The translations under genes were made by a program, and so were the position numbers. From Chloroflexota bacterium (GTDB lineage Bacteria > Chloroflexota > Dehalococcoidia > Lucifugimonadales > UBA3495), in the NCBI GenBank assembly GCA_009840135.1, contig VXOH01000010.1:1515-38058 (forward strand): a DNA stretch of 36,544 nt, given 5' to 3'. The notes below the pieces were generated by a model. That model made no database searches. It saw nothing but the letters and a program-made list of their open reading frames with translations, and was not told the origin of the DNA. Positions 24,466 to 31,267 of the stretch are shown here, piece after piece. How positions within the stretch are numbered: the first letter of the stretch is position 1; the number at the start of each line of letters is the position of its first letter.

Positions 24466-25317
24466 ATGCAGATTGGAGCGCACGTCTCGTCCGCCGGTGG
24501 AATCAGCAAGTCCATTGACCGGGGCCTGGATATTGGCTGCGAGGCCATCCAGATATTCGGCTCCTCGGCCCGAAGCTGGGCCTTCAAGCACCCGGCTGAG
24601 AAGGAAGTCGCCGCCTTCAAGGAACGCCGGGCCGAATCGGGCATGGGCGCCGTCTACTTTCACGCCATCTACCTCATTAACCTGGGCAGCCCCAACCCGG
24701 AACTTGTGGAAAAGGGCGTCCAGTCCCTTATTAACTATATGACCCTGGCTGCCGACATAGATGCCCAGGGAGTTATTTTTCATCCCGGCAGTCACAAGGG
24801 GCAAGGCTACGACCAGGTTTTTGACCAGGCCGTCGAGGCCGTCCGCCGGGTGCTGGACAACACGCCGGAAGGGCCATATTTGTGCCTGGAGAATATGGCT
24901 GGGATGGGCCAGCATATAGGGGCCAGGTTCGAGGAACTGGGCAGCATCCTGAAAGCGGTGGACAGTCCCCGCCTGCGCATTTGCCTGGATACGCAGCACA
25001 GCTTCGCCGCGGGTTACGACCTGACCACTACCGACGGCGTAGAAGCGATGATCGCCCAGTTCGACGAGGTCATCGGGGCCGACAACCTGGCCGCGGTCCA
25101 TGCCAACGATTCCAAGCAGATTTGCGGCTCCGGAGTGGACCGTCACGACAATATCGGTGAGGGCTACATAGGCGAACAGGGTTTTGCCTGTATCATGGGC
25201 AATCCGGCCTTCCGGGACGTACCCTTCTTCCTGGAAGTGCCGGGCTTTGAGGGCAACGGCCCGGACCAGCAGAACATAGACATTCTCAAGAGGATCAGGC
25301 AGGAAGCCGGCTTATAG
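24466..25317 (+). CDS. nfo: endonuclease IV (AP endonuclease)
   Basis: Nfo cleaves DNA 5' to abasic sites in base-excision repair using three zinc ions. The TIM-barrel motifs are all present: MQIGAHVSSAGGISKSI, EAIQIFGSSARSW, VIFHPGSHKG, LCLENMAGMG, ICLDTQHSFAAGYDL, VHANDSKQICGSGVDRHDNIGEGYIG (core HANDSK and DRHDNIGEG) and FFLEVPGFEGNGPD. Length, 283 aa, is normal. The start has GGAG at 6 nt. The zincin gene begins 13 bp downstream and may be co-transcribed. Confidence 0.95.
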   Translation: MQIGAHVSSAGGISKSIDRGLDIGCEAIQIFGSSARSWAFKHPAEKEVAAFKERRAESGMGAVYFHAIYLINLGSPNPELVEKGVQSLINYMTLAADIDAQGVIFHPGSHKGQGYDQVFDQAVEAVRRVLDNTPEGPYLCLENMAGMGQHIGARFEELGSILKAVDSPRLRICLDTQHSFAAGYDLTTTDGVEAMIAQFDEVIGADNLAAVHANDSKQICGSGVDRHDNIGEGYIGEQGFACIMGNPAFRDVPFFLEVPGFEGNGPDQQNIDILKRIRQEAGL

Positions 25318-25330
25318 TCCACTGCTCTCC

Positions 25331-25738
25331 ATGGCAGCCTGTTTCCATGGCATCCAGGTTGACGGCATCTTGGTTGACATCAGCTACAACGAATTCGTGC
25401 GCCTGGTGCGGCGGGCCTACCTCCGGTTGCCGAGCCAGGTGCTCGACGCCCTGGAAAACGTGGACGTGACTGTCGAAGAGTGGCCCGGTCCCAACGAAGA
25501 GGAACTGCTGGAGGAGGGCGGCACCCTGTTTGGCCTCTACTACGGCGTACCCCTCACGGACCGGGAAGGCGGCTCCCCGGTTCTCCCTGACCGGATAACC
25601 CTTTACCGACAGCCCATCCTCGACAACTGTGAAAGTCGTTCCGATGTGCTGCGGGAAATCCGGATAACTCTCTGGCACGAGGTCGGACACTTCCTGGGTA
25701 TGGACGAAGACGACCTGCACCGGCTGGGTTACGGCTGA
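25331..25738 (+). CDS. zincin-like minimetalloprotease (PF06262 type)
   Basis: A 135-aa single-domain metallopeptidase. The zinc motif HEVGHFLGMDEDDL (HExxHxxGxxD form) lies near the C-terminus, and the ITLYRQPI segment before it is typical of the family. These small zincins are widespread in actinobacteria and Chloroflexota; their natural substrates are not known. The domain proper begins at VDISYNEFVRLV. The first ~14 residues may be untranslated, because a TTG is available there, although neither start has a clear ribosome binding site. Confidence 0.85.
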   Translation: MAACFHGIQVDGILVDISYNEFVRLVRRAYLRLPSQVLDALENVDVTVEEWPGPNEEELLEEGGTLFGLYYGVPLTDREGGSPVLPDRITLYRQPILDNCESRSDVLREIRITLWHEVGHFLGMDEDDLHRLGYG

Positions 25739-25878
25739 CTCAATGGCGTTGGGTGTCGGGCATTCCAGGTTCAACGCTTGTTGGGGAGACTTACGGGCCT
25801 GCCCCGGTCTTACACGAGAACCCGTCTCCGTGGAAAAGCGACCGGTAGAAGAAGAGAACTTGCGAAATCCCTCGATTA

Positions 25879-26349
25879 ATGATTAAAGCCCTGGGCAAAG
25901 CCATTGGCCTGGGCTTTGGTACCGGCCTGTTTCCCATAGCTCCCGGCACGGTCGGCAGCCTGGCCGCGGTGGTGATTTACTACCTCATTGTCCTGGCGGT
26001 TGGCGCGGCGGAGCAGTTCATCCTGGCGGGCCTGATTATTTTCAGCCTGCCTGTTGGCGTTTGGGCCACGGGTCTGCTGGCAACTGAAGAGGACCCTGAT
26101 CCCGGGAAGGCCGTGTGGGACGAGTTTCTGGGGATGTGGATAACCTGCATTTTGCTGCCGCCCACCATTCCATGGCTGGCAGCGGCTTTCATCTGTTTCA
26201 GAGTCTTCGATGTTCTGAAACCCTGGCCGGCCCGACGGTTGGAAAATCTGCATGGAGGCTGGGGAATCATGGCTGACGATATCGCCGCCGGAATATATGG
26301 GTTCGCCCTGCTTAACGCCGCCAGGTTTGCGTGGCAGGCGTGGGGGTAA
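25879..26349 (+). CDS. pgpA: phosphatidylglycerophosphatase A
   Basis: PgpA dephosphorylates phosphatidylglycerophosphate to phosphatidylglycerol in the inner membrane. The signature GFGTGLFPIAPGTVGSLAAV begins at about residue 12, followed by transmembrane segments, WDEFLGMWIT with the family Asp-Glu pair, and MADDIAAGIYGF near the end. Its 156 aa fit the family. It is a plus-strand gene 140 bp after the zincin gene. Confidence 0.93.
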   Translation: MIKALGKAIGLGFGTGLFPIAPGTVGSLAAVVIYYLIVLAVGAAEQFILAGLIIFSLPVGVWATGLLATEEDPDPGKAVWDEFLGMWITCILLPPTIPWLAAAFICFRVFDVLKPWPARRLENLHGGWGIMADDIAAGIYGFALLNAARFAWQAWG

Positions 26350-26417
26350 CCGCCAGTTTCTTGCGGGGTTCTCATTTGCGGACTCAGTAAGCGGCGATGC
26401 TTACCAATCAACAGTTG

Positions 26418-26426
26418 TGGCATAAT
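26418..26426 (+). promoter_or_regulatory. extended -10 promoter of tandem VOC gene
   Basis: TGGCATAAT is an extended -10 element (TGn plus CATAAT). A start near 26433 would give a 34-nt leader with AAGGA before the ATG. Confidence 0.5.
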
Positions 26427-26466
26427 GACCCGAATTCAAACCAGGCCTGTCTATAAGGACTGAACC

Positions 26467-27291
26467 ATGTTTGAGAAGATTCAGCACATCGGTTACTACT
26501 GCGCGGACCTGGAGGCTGCCGTTGCCTGGTACAACCAGGGCTTCGGGGCGTTGAGGGCCGGTGGCGGCGATTTGGCCGTAAGCGTTCAGGTACCGGAGGG
26601 CGGCGCCAACGCCTTCCTTCGCTTCGGCCAGGTGGAGGTTGAGCTGATCCAGCCGGCCGATACGTCCGGCCTGCCCAAAGACGGCCTGGTGATGCATCAT
26701 GTGGCCTACGTGGTGCCCGACATCCGCCAAGCCATCGAGGAGTGCAGGGCCCGGGGCTTCCGGTTCACCGCCGACGCGCCCCGCACCAATCAACTGGGCC
26801 AGCAGCTACTGTATTTCCATCCCGAGACCACCAACAACGTCCTGATGCACCTGACCCAGCTTCCCGCGCCGGAGGACGCGGTGATGACGGGCGTGGGCGG
26901 CGGCGTACAGGTGGCGAAGATAGTCCACGCCGGCTACCGGGTGCCAAACCTGGAGGATGCCATCGCCTGGTACGTGGAGAAGTTTGATGGGGAGCACATC
27001 GGCGGCGGGCCGTCGCGCACGGGCAGCCGCAACGCCTTCGTCAACTTTGGCCAGGTGCAGGTGGAGCTGATCGAGCCCCACGAGCCGGAAAGCCTGGGCG
27101 GCCACCACGAGATGGACCACGTGGGCTACGTGATGGACGACATCCACGCGGGAATTGACGCCTGCTGCGGCCGGGGCTTCAAGTTCGTGGCCGATACGCC
27201 CAACACCAACTCGGTGGGCCAGCAGGTGCTCTACTTCGACACGGCCACCAGCATGAACAGCAGGATGCACCTGACGCAGCTGCCCGATTAG
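26467..27291 (+). CDS. tandem VOC protein, methylmalonyl-CoA epimerase-like
   Basis: Two VOC modules in one chain, about residues 1-137 and 145-274. Each begins with an His-containing strand (IQHIGYYCADLEAAVAWY; IVHAGYRVPNLEDAIAWY), continues with FGQVEVELI or FGQVQVELI, then HHVAYVVPDI or DHVGYVMDDI, and ends LMHLTQLP or RMHLTQLP. In methylmalonyl-CoA epimerase the last position is a Glu ligand; here it is His in both halves. The halves are clearly related, pointing to an internal duplication. A lyase, epimerase or dioxygenase role is possible; the substrate is unknown. The gene ends just before an inverted repeat. Confidence 0.85.
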   Translation: MFEKIQHIGYYCADLEAAVAWYNQGFGALRAGGGDLAVSVQVPEGGANAFLRFGQVEVELIQPADTSGLPKDGLVMHHVAYVVPDIRQAIEECRARGFRFTADAPRTNQLGQQLLYFHPETTNNVLMHLTQLPAPEDAVMTGVGGGVQVAKIVHAGYRVPNLEDAIAWYVEKFDGEHIGGGPSRTGSRNAFVNFGQVQVELIEPHEPESLGGHHEMDHVGYVMDDIHAGIDACCGRGFKFVADTPNTNSVGQQVLYFDTATSMNSRMHLTQLPD

Positions 27292-27297
27292 TTTTCA

Positions 27298-27376
27298 ATC
27301 CACGAATGTGCACTAATACTCACTAATGGGGATAAAATGAACCTATACTCGTGCTCATTAGTGTCTATTCGTGGAT
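27298..27376. repeat. inverted ATTCGTG-type repeat pair before aroK
   Basis: ATCCACGAAT (27298-27307) pairs perfectly with ATTCGTGGAT (27367-27376). After three unpaired positions, CACTAAT (27311-27317) pairs with ATTAGTG (27357-27363). It belongs to the same family as the repeats at 1.2-1.4 kb. The GTG start of the aroK ORF lies inside it. Confidence 0.8.
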
Positions 27377-27385
27377 AAAAGAGAA

Positions 27386-27922
27386 ATGGACAACATCATC
27401 CTGGTGGGCTTCATGGCTTCGGGGAAGAGCCTCGTTGGGCGCATTCTGTCGGAGCGCACCGGGATGCCGTTGGTGGATGCCGATTCGGTGATTGTGGAAC
27501 GGGCGGGGAAGTCCATCGAGCAGATTTTTGCCGACGATGGCGAGGCCGCCTTTCGCGCCCTGGAGCGGCAGGTTATAGCCGAGCTTTGCCGCGATAAGGG
27601 GCGGATAATCTCCGCCGGCGGTGGGGCCTTCGTGGACCCTGACAATCGGCGGGCCATGCTGGAGGGCGGTACTGTATTCTGTCTCCAGGCCCGGCCGGAG
27701 ACCATTTACCACAGGCTGAAGGCCGACAACGACTCCGGGCAGGCGGTGCGGCCCCTGCTGGCAGGGCCGGACCCGTTGGGGCGAATAGGGGAGTTGCTGG
27801 CCCAACGGGCAGAAGCTTATGGACGGGCCCACTATAGTATAGATACTGATGCGTTTACGCCGGAAGAGGTGGCTGTAAAAGTTGTAGACCTGCTTCAGGC
27901 CGGAGCATCTACCAATTCTTGA
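27386..27922 (+). CDS. aroK: shikimate kinase
   Basis: AroK phosphorylates shikimate at the 3-hydroxyl in the chorismate pathway. The Walker A loop is GFMASGKS, slightly altered from the usual GxxGxGKS/T. PLVDADSVIVERAGKSIEQIF carries the shikimate-binding Asp, FRALERQV the binding Arg, ISAGGGAFV the Gly triplet, and RPLLAG the lid Arg. The ORF track begins at a GTG inside a repeat; the ATG at 27386 (MDNIILVGF) is better, giving 178 aa. It is followed at 60 bp by aroB, so the two likely form an operon. Confidence 0.94.
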   Translation: MDNIILVGFMASGKSLVGRILSERTGMPLVDADSVIVERAGKSIEQIFADDGEAAFRALERQVIAELCRDKGRIISAGGGAFVDPDNRRAMLEGGTVFCLQARPETIYHRLKADNDSGQAVRPLLAGPDPLGRIGELLAQRAEAYGRAHYSIDTDAFTPEEVAVKVVDLLQAGASTNS

Positions 27923-27927
27923 AGACT

Positions 27928-27960
27928 CATTGGTGAACATTCGTGTCCCTTCGTGGATAA
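27928..27960 (+). repeat. single ATTCGTG-type repeat between aroK and aroB
   Basis: CATTGGTGAACATTCGTGTC and then CTTCGTGGATAA match the right arm of the repeat pair before aroK and the copy near 1350. No partner arm is seen next to it. Confidence 0.7.
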
Positions 27961-27982
27961 ACAGTAAGACTGGAGCGATCTC

Positions 27983-29107
27983 ATGACCAACACCTCAACC
28001 AATACCAGCAACAACCCCGACCTGGCCGCCACCGTTTACCATTCCGGGGGCAGCTACCCCGTCGTAGCCGGCTGGGGCGTCATAGACCGGCTGGGAGACT
28101 GGCTGGAAGAGCTGAACATCGGCAGTCCCGTTTATATCATCACCGACGAGAACCTGATGAACCGCTACGGGCGGCGGGCCCAGCGAGCGTTGCAGCAGAA
28201 GGGCATCGCCGCCCATTGCTTTATCATTCCTCCCGGAGAGCCCAGCAAGACCAACAGTCTGGCCCAGGCCATTTACGAGTGGCTGGTGGGCCTGAGAGCC
28301 GAGCGGGGCCACGCCATCCTGGCCGTGGGCGGCGGTGTGGTGGGCGACCTGGCCGGCTACGTTGCGGCTACCTTCCTCCGGGGCGTCCCCTTTGTCCAGG
28401 TGCCCACCAGCATGGCCGCCATGGTGGACGCGTCCATCGGCGGCAAGGTGGCGGTGAACCTGCCCCAGGGCAAGAACCTGGTGGGGGCCTTCTACCAGCC
28501 GAAGGCCGTGCTGGCCGACGTGGAGGCGTTGTCCACCCTGGGCAAGCGGGAATTGTCCGAGGGCTGGGCTGAGGCCATCAAGCACGGCTTCATCATGGAC
28601 GCCAACCTGGTGGACGTATTCGAGGAGCACGCCGAGGCGCTGATGGAAGTGGAGCCGGAGATCTCCACCGAGGTGATCCGCCGCAGCATGGCCATCAAGG
28701 CCGAGGTGGTGAGTCAGGACGAGCGAGAGACCCTGGATATCCGCATTTTGCTGAATTACGGCCACACCATCGGCCACGCCCTGGAGGCGTCCACCGAGTA
28801 CGGCCGTTTCATGCACGGCGAGGGGGTGTCCATCGGCATGATGGGCGCCGCCAAAATGGCCTGCGAGCTGGGCTTCCACGGCCAGGATGTGGTGGACCGC
28901 CAGTACGAACTGCTGCAGCGGTTCAACCTGCCCACCACGGCCCACGGCGTCGATGTTGAAGGCATACGCCGCGCCATGTCCCTGGACAAGAAGGTGGCAG
29001 GCGGCGCCAACCGCTGGATAATGCTGGACGGTGTGGGCCAGGCCTCGGTGCGCCGCAACGTGCCGGTGGAGTTGGTGGACAGGACGGTGCGGGAGATTGT
29101 GGGGTAG
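27983..29107 (+). CDS. aroB: 3-dehydroquinate synthase
   Basis: AroB converts DAHP to 3-dehydroquinate using NAD and a divalent metal. Motifs: PPGEPSKT, AVGGGVVGDLAGYVAATFLRGV, QVPTSMAAMVDASIGGKVAVN, SEGWAEAIKHGFI with a metal-ligand Glu and substrate Lys, GHTIGHALE and HGEGVSIGM with metal-ligand His residues. At 374 aa it is full length. The start has GGAG 8-9 nt upstream. The final 28 codons plus stop are duplicated 727 bp downstream, beyond a BrnT/BrnA cassette; the gene itself remains intact. Confidence 0.95.
   Translation: MTNTSTNTSNNPDLAATVYHSGGSYPVVAGWGVIDRLGDWLEELNIGSPVYIITDENLMNRYGRRAQRALQQKGIAAHCFIIPPGEPSKTNSLAQAIYEWLVGLRAERGHAILAVGGGVVGDLAGYVAATFLRGVPFVQVPTSMAAMVDASIGGKVAVNLPQGKNLVGAFYQPKAVLADVEALSTLGKRELSEGWAEAIKHGFIMDANLVDVFEEHAEALMEVEPEISTEVIRRSMAIKAEVVSQDERETLDIRILLNYGHTIGHALEASTEYGRFMHGEGVSIGMMGAAKMACELGFHGQDVVDRQYELLQRFNLPTTAHGVDVEGIRRAMSLDKKVAGGANRWIMLDGVGQASVRRNVPVELVDRTVREIVG
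29019..29107 (+). repeat. copy 1 of duplicated aroB 3' end
   Basis: This is the in-gene copy, running from TAATGCTGG to the TAG stop. Its partner is 29746-29834. Homology starts at TAATG and ends exactly at the stop codon in both copies. Confidence 0.95.
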
Positions 29108-29128
29108 GGGTGGCGGATGCTGGTACCT

Positions 29129-29157
29129 TTGCCCACTCACATTGGTATAGGTGCAAT
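29129..29157 (+). promoter_or_regulatory. candidate promoter of the brnT-brnA pair
   Basis: TTGCCC (29129-29134), a 17-bp spacer and TGCAAT (29152-29157), each 4/6 to consensus. It lies between the aroB stop and the BrnT start. Confidence 0.3.
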
Positions 29158-29174
29158 GAAGGAATAGTTGGAGA

Positions 29175-29450
29175 ATGCCTTACGAGTGGGACGAGGAAAA
29201 GCGGGAAGAGACCTTGAGGGCGCGAGGAGTCGACTTCGACTCAATAGAACACTTTGATTGGAGAACCGCCTTAACCCGGCAGAGTGACCGAGGCGGAGAA
29301 ACACGATGGGTCAGCTCGGGTTTTATTGGCAGTCGCCTCTATGTGGTGGTATCGACCATGCGGGAAGAGGCCACCCGCATTATCAGCTTCAGAAAAGCCA
29401 ATAGCAGGGAGGTTGACATCTATGACAACGAATCGACGCAAGATAATTAG
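29175..29450 (+). CDS. brnT: BrnT-family ribonuclease toxin
   Basis: The 91-aa sequence fits BrnT throughout: YEWDEEKREETLRARGVDFDSIEHFDW at the start, GFIGSRLYVVVSTMREEATRIISFRKANSREV at the end. BrnT is a RelE-like RNase neutralised by BrnA. The key positions (Arg in TRIISFRKA, the Asp/Glu-Trp start) are retained, so it is probably active. It begins 67 bp after the aroB stop and overlaps the antitoxin gene by 29 bp. It lies between the two copies of the aroB tail. Confidence 0.9.
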   Translation: MPYEWDEEKREETLRARGVDFDSIEHFDWRTALTRQSDRGGETRWVSSGFIGSRLYVVVSTMREEATRIISFRKANSREVDIYDNESTQDN

Positions 29451-29748
29451 ACCTACCCCTGAAGAAGACGCGGAAATTAACCGTCAAATTGCGGAAGACC
29501 CGGACACCTTTGAATTGGACGAGGAGTGGTTCAAAGAAGCCAAAACCTCGGAGGAAATCATCCCCCACATCCTGGAAAGGTACCTTCAAGAAAATGAGGA
29601 CTTGGAATCGGGAAGAAAGGAACGGTTGCGAATTCTTGTGGACAAGGAAGTGCTGGACTACTTCCGCAACCAGGGCGGCGATTGGCATTCCCGGATTAAC
29701 GAGGCGTTGAAACAGGTTATGCTGGAGAACGGGGACACCACTAGGTAA
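29422..29748 (+). CDS. brnA: BrnA-family antitoxin
   Basis: The ORF track gives a longer frame from 29284, but the ATG at 29422 (MTTNRRKIIRPTPEEDAEI) has a GGGAGG site 8-9 nt upstream and overlaps the toxin end, as is usual for this pair. The acidic N-terminal arm wraps the toxin. The ribbon-helix-helix end is RLRILVDKEVLDYFRNQGGDWHSRINEALKQVM, the BrnA signature; the family represses its own operon. The stop TAA lies in TAATG, which is the first base group of the second aroB-tail copy. Confidence 0.9.
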   Translation: MTTNRRKIIRPTPEEDAEINRQIAEDPDTFELDEEWFKEAKTSEEIIPHILERYLQENEDLESGRKERLRILVDKEVLDYFRNQGGDWHSRINEALKQVMLENGDTTR

Positions 29749-29834
29749 TGCTGGAAGGTGTAGGCCAGGCCTCCGTTCGCCGCAACGTGCCGGTGGAGTT
29801 GGTGGACCGGACGGTGCGGGAGATTGTGGGGTAG
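29746..29834 (+). repeat. copy 2 of the aroB 3' end (displaced or donor tail)
   Basis: From ATG (29748) to TAG (29834) it matches the aroB end (29021-29107) at 82 of 87 positions with no gap. The open frame is kept, differing by one residue (Asp to Glu). The other four changes are silent. Sequence similarity stops immediately after TAG. The TAATG overlap with the brnA stop could even permit translation of the 28-aa remnant. Confidence 0.95.
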
Positions 29835-29912
29835 CAATTTAGCTGGAAATCTCGCTGTTTCCTTTTGAGGTAACTGCGGGACAGATTATTGGGTACCACC
29901 AGAGGTGCATTC

Positions 29913-30119
29913 ATGCGTCAAGTGTTGATCTATCCTGGCGAAGATGGTTATTGGGTGGTGGAATGTCCCAGCCTGCCCGGGTGCATTAGCCAGGGATTAA
30001 CCAAAAAGGAAGCCATCAATAACATCAAGAAAGCGATTGAAGAATACATTGCTTCCCTGGAGGACGACGGAATGCCAGTGCCTGAGGATAGGTTAGAGGC
30101 AGAGGTCCTTGTTGTATGA
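29913..30119 (+). CDS. hicB: HicB-family antitoxin
   Basis: A 68-aa HicB-type protein: QVLIYPGEDGYWVVECPSLPGCISQGLTKKEAINNIKKAIEEYI is represented by the hallmark VVECPSLPGCISQG and the following helix. It is the partially degraded RNase-H-like fold that binds HicA. The ATG at 29913 (AGAGGTG, 5 nt) is better than the TTG of the ORF track. There is no separate C-terminal DNA-binding domain, so this is the short form. It overlaps hicA by 4 bp (ATGA). Confidence 0.9.
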   Translation: MRQVLIYPGEDGYWVVECPSLPGCISQGLTKKEAINNIKKAIEEYIASLEDDGMPVPEDRLEAEVLVV

Positions 30120-30337
30120 TGAGACTTCCCCGGGTTTCGGGGAGGGAATGTGTGAGGGCCCTGGAGCAGGGTGGATTTATCGTCATACGGCAACGGAGCA
30201 GCCACATGATCCTGAGGCGTGATAACCCGTACTCCCGGGTGACAGTTCCGGATCACCGAGAGTTGGACACCGGTACCCTGAGAGCAATAATTCGGCAGGC
30301 TGGTTTGACGGTGCAGGAATTCAATAGTCTGTTGTAA
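30116..30337 (+). CDS. hicA: HicA-family mRNA interferase toxin
   Basis: The 73-aa protein has the double-stranded-RNA-binding-like HicA fold: RVSGRECVRALEQGGFIVIRQRSSHMILRR with the catalytic His in SSHMIL, then VTVPDHRELDTGTLRAIIRQAGLTVQEF. The usual Gly before Ser-His is Ser here, a mild change. HicA cleaves mRNA without needing the ribosome. Start ATG overlaps the hicB stop. The order antitoxin-toxin is common for the HicBA variant. Confidence 0.9.
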   Translation: MMRLPRVSGRECVRALEQGGFIVIRQRSSHMILRRDNPYSRVTVPDHRELDTGTLRAIIRQAGLTVQEFNSLL

Positions 30338-30450
30338 TTGAGCCTGCTGCGAACTAACTTCTTAACATCTAAATCGATTACAGAGAAAACCTGATATTGA
30401 AACCGAGAACTTTCTACGCAAAGCCCCAAGAAGAATAGGAGGCACCAACC

Positions 30451-31005
30451 ATGCGTACACCCGTTACTACCCGGGATATGGTACCTGAGAGCCTGCGGGA
30501 GGCTTTTGACTCTGAAACGGCCGCTACCGGCGGCACCGTTACCAGCGGGCCTGGCTCTGCGATGATTAACAGTCCCGAAATGCGGCGCCGGGCCAACAGC
30601 CTGGTCAATTACCTGCGGGACGAATCAACCCTGCCCAAGCGCATCCAGGAACTGGCCATGATCGTCACGGCCAAGGCTAACCAGTGCCAGTATATCTGGA
30701 ACGCCCACGCCGCCGGGGCGCGCCGCGAAGGCATTCCGGACGCTTTTGTGGATGCCCTGCGGGACGGTCAGCCCCTTCCCCAACTGGCCGCCGACGAACA
30801 GGCGGTGGTCAACCTGGGCCAGGAGTTCTTCAGCACCCGCAAGGTCAGCGACGCCACCTTCCAGGCAGCCATTGACCAGTTCGGCGCCCAGGGCCTGACC
30901 GAGCTCTGCACTCTGTTCGGCTACTATGCGCTGCTGGCCTTCAATGCCAATACTTTCATGATTGATTTGCCTGACCAGCGGACGGAGCCGGTGCTGCCGA
31001 TTTAG
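30451..31005 (+). CDS. carboxymuconolactone decarboxylase/AhpD-like protein
   Basis: A 184-aa all-helical protein of the CMD family. It has the core LPKRIQELAMIVTAKANQCQYIWNAHAAGARREGI, where the usual CxxxH of AhpD-like proteins is represented by C-QYIWNAH with one Cys only. It therefore lacks the CxxC redox pair and is unlikely to be a peroxidase partner. The second half has ELCTLFGYYALLAFNANTF. Related SAR202-type proteins are common, but their substrates are unknown. The start has GGAGG 8 nt away. It precedes the DUF1800 operon by ~260 bp. Confidence 0.82.
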   Translation: MRTPVTTRDMVPESLREAFDSETAATGGTVTSGPGSAMINSPEMRRRANSLVNYLRDESTLPKRIQELAMIVTAKANQCQYIWNAHAAGARREGIPDAFVDALRDGQPLPQLAADEQAVVNLGQEFFSTRKVSDATFQAAIDQFGAQGLTELCTLFGYYALLAFNANTFMIDLPDQRTEPVLPI

Positions 31006-31096
31006 CGCCCTTCGCCATGCTCGGGATAAACGGGTTAAGAGGGCCGTTCATTTGGGTTTCTTGTTCGCGGATGCGCTTAAACCGGCGCCGGAAATA

Positions 31097-31141
31097 TTGA
31101 CAGGCACAACCCGTTAGGTTATCTTTTTTCTACCTTATAAT
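31097..31141 (+). promoter_or_regulatory. promoter region of the DUF1800-DUF1501-NHL operon
   Basis: A perfect TTGACA (31097-31102) is followed after 17 bp by TATCTT (31120-31125). A perfect TATAAT also lies at 31136-31141 without a clear -35 partner. Either would give a leader of about 120-135 nt before the DUF1800 ATG. Confidence 0.55.
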
Positions 31142-31267
31142 CGGTACTAAACAACGGCCTTTTCCGGGGTGGTTCAGATAGGCGGTTGACCGGTATCGGT
31201 TAGGCTTGGTGATTGGCCGGGCCACCGGATACACCGAACTTACAGACAAAAATTAAAGGAGGATTGT

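Noticed and set aside
27995-29140. 381-aa minus-strand ORF antisense to aroB
   Set aside because: Shadow of aroB: His/Gln/Val-rich, no domain, and aroB has all active-site motifs.
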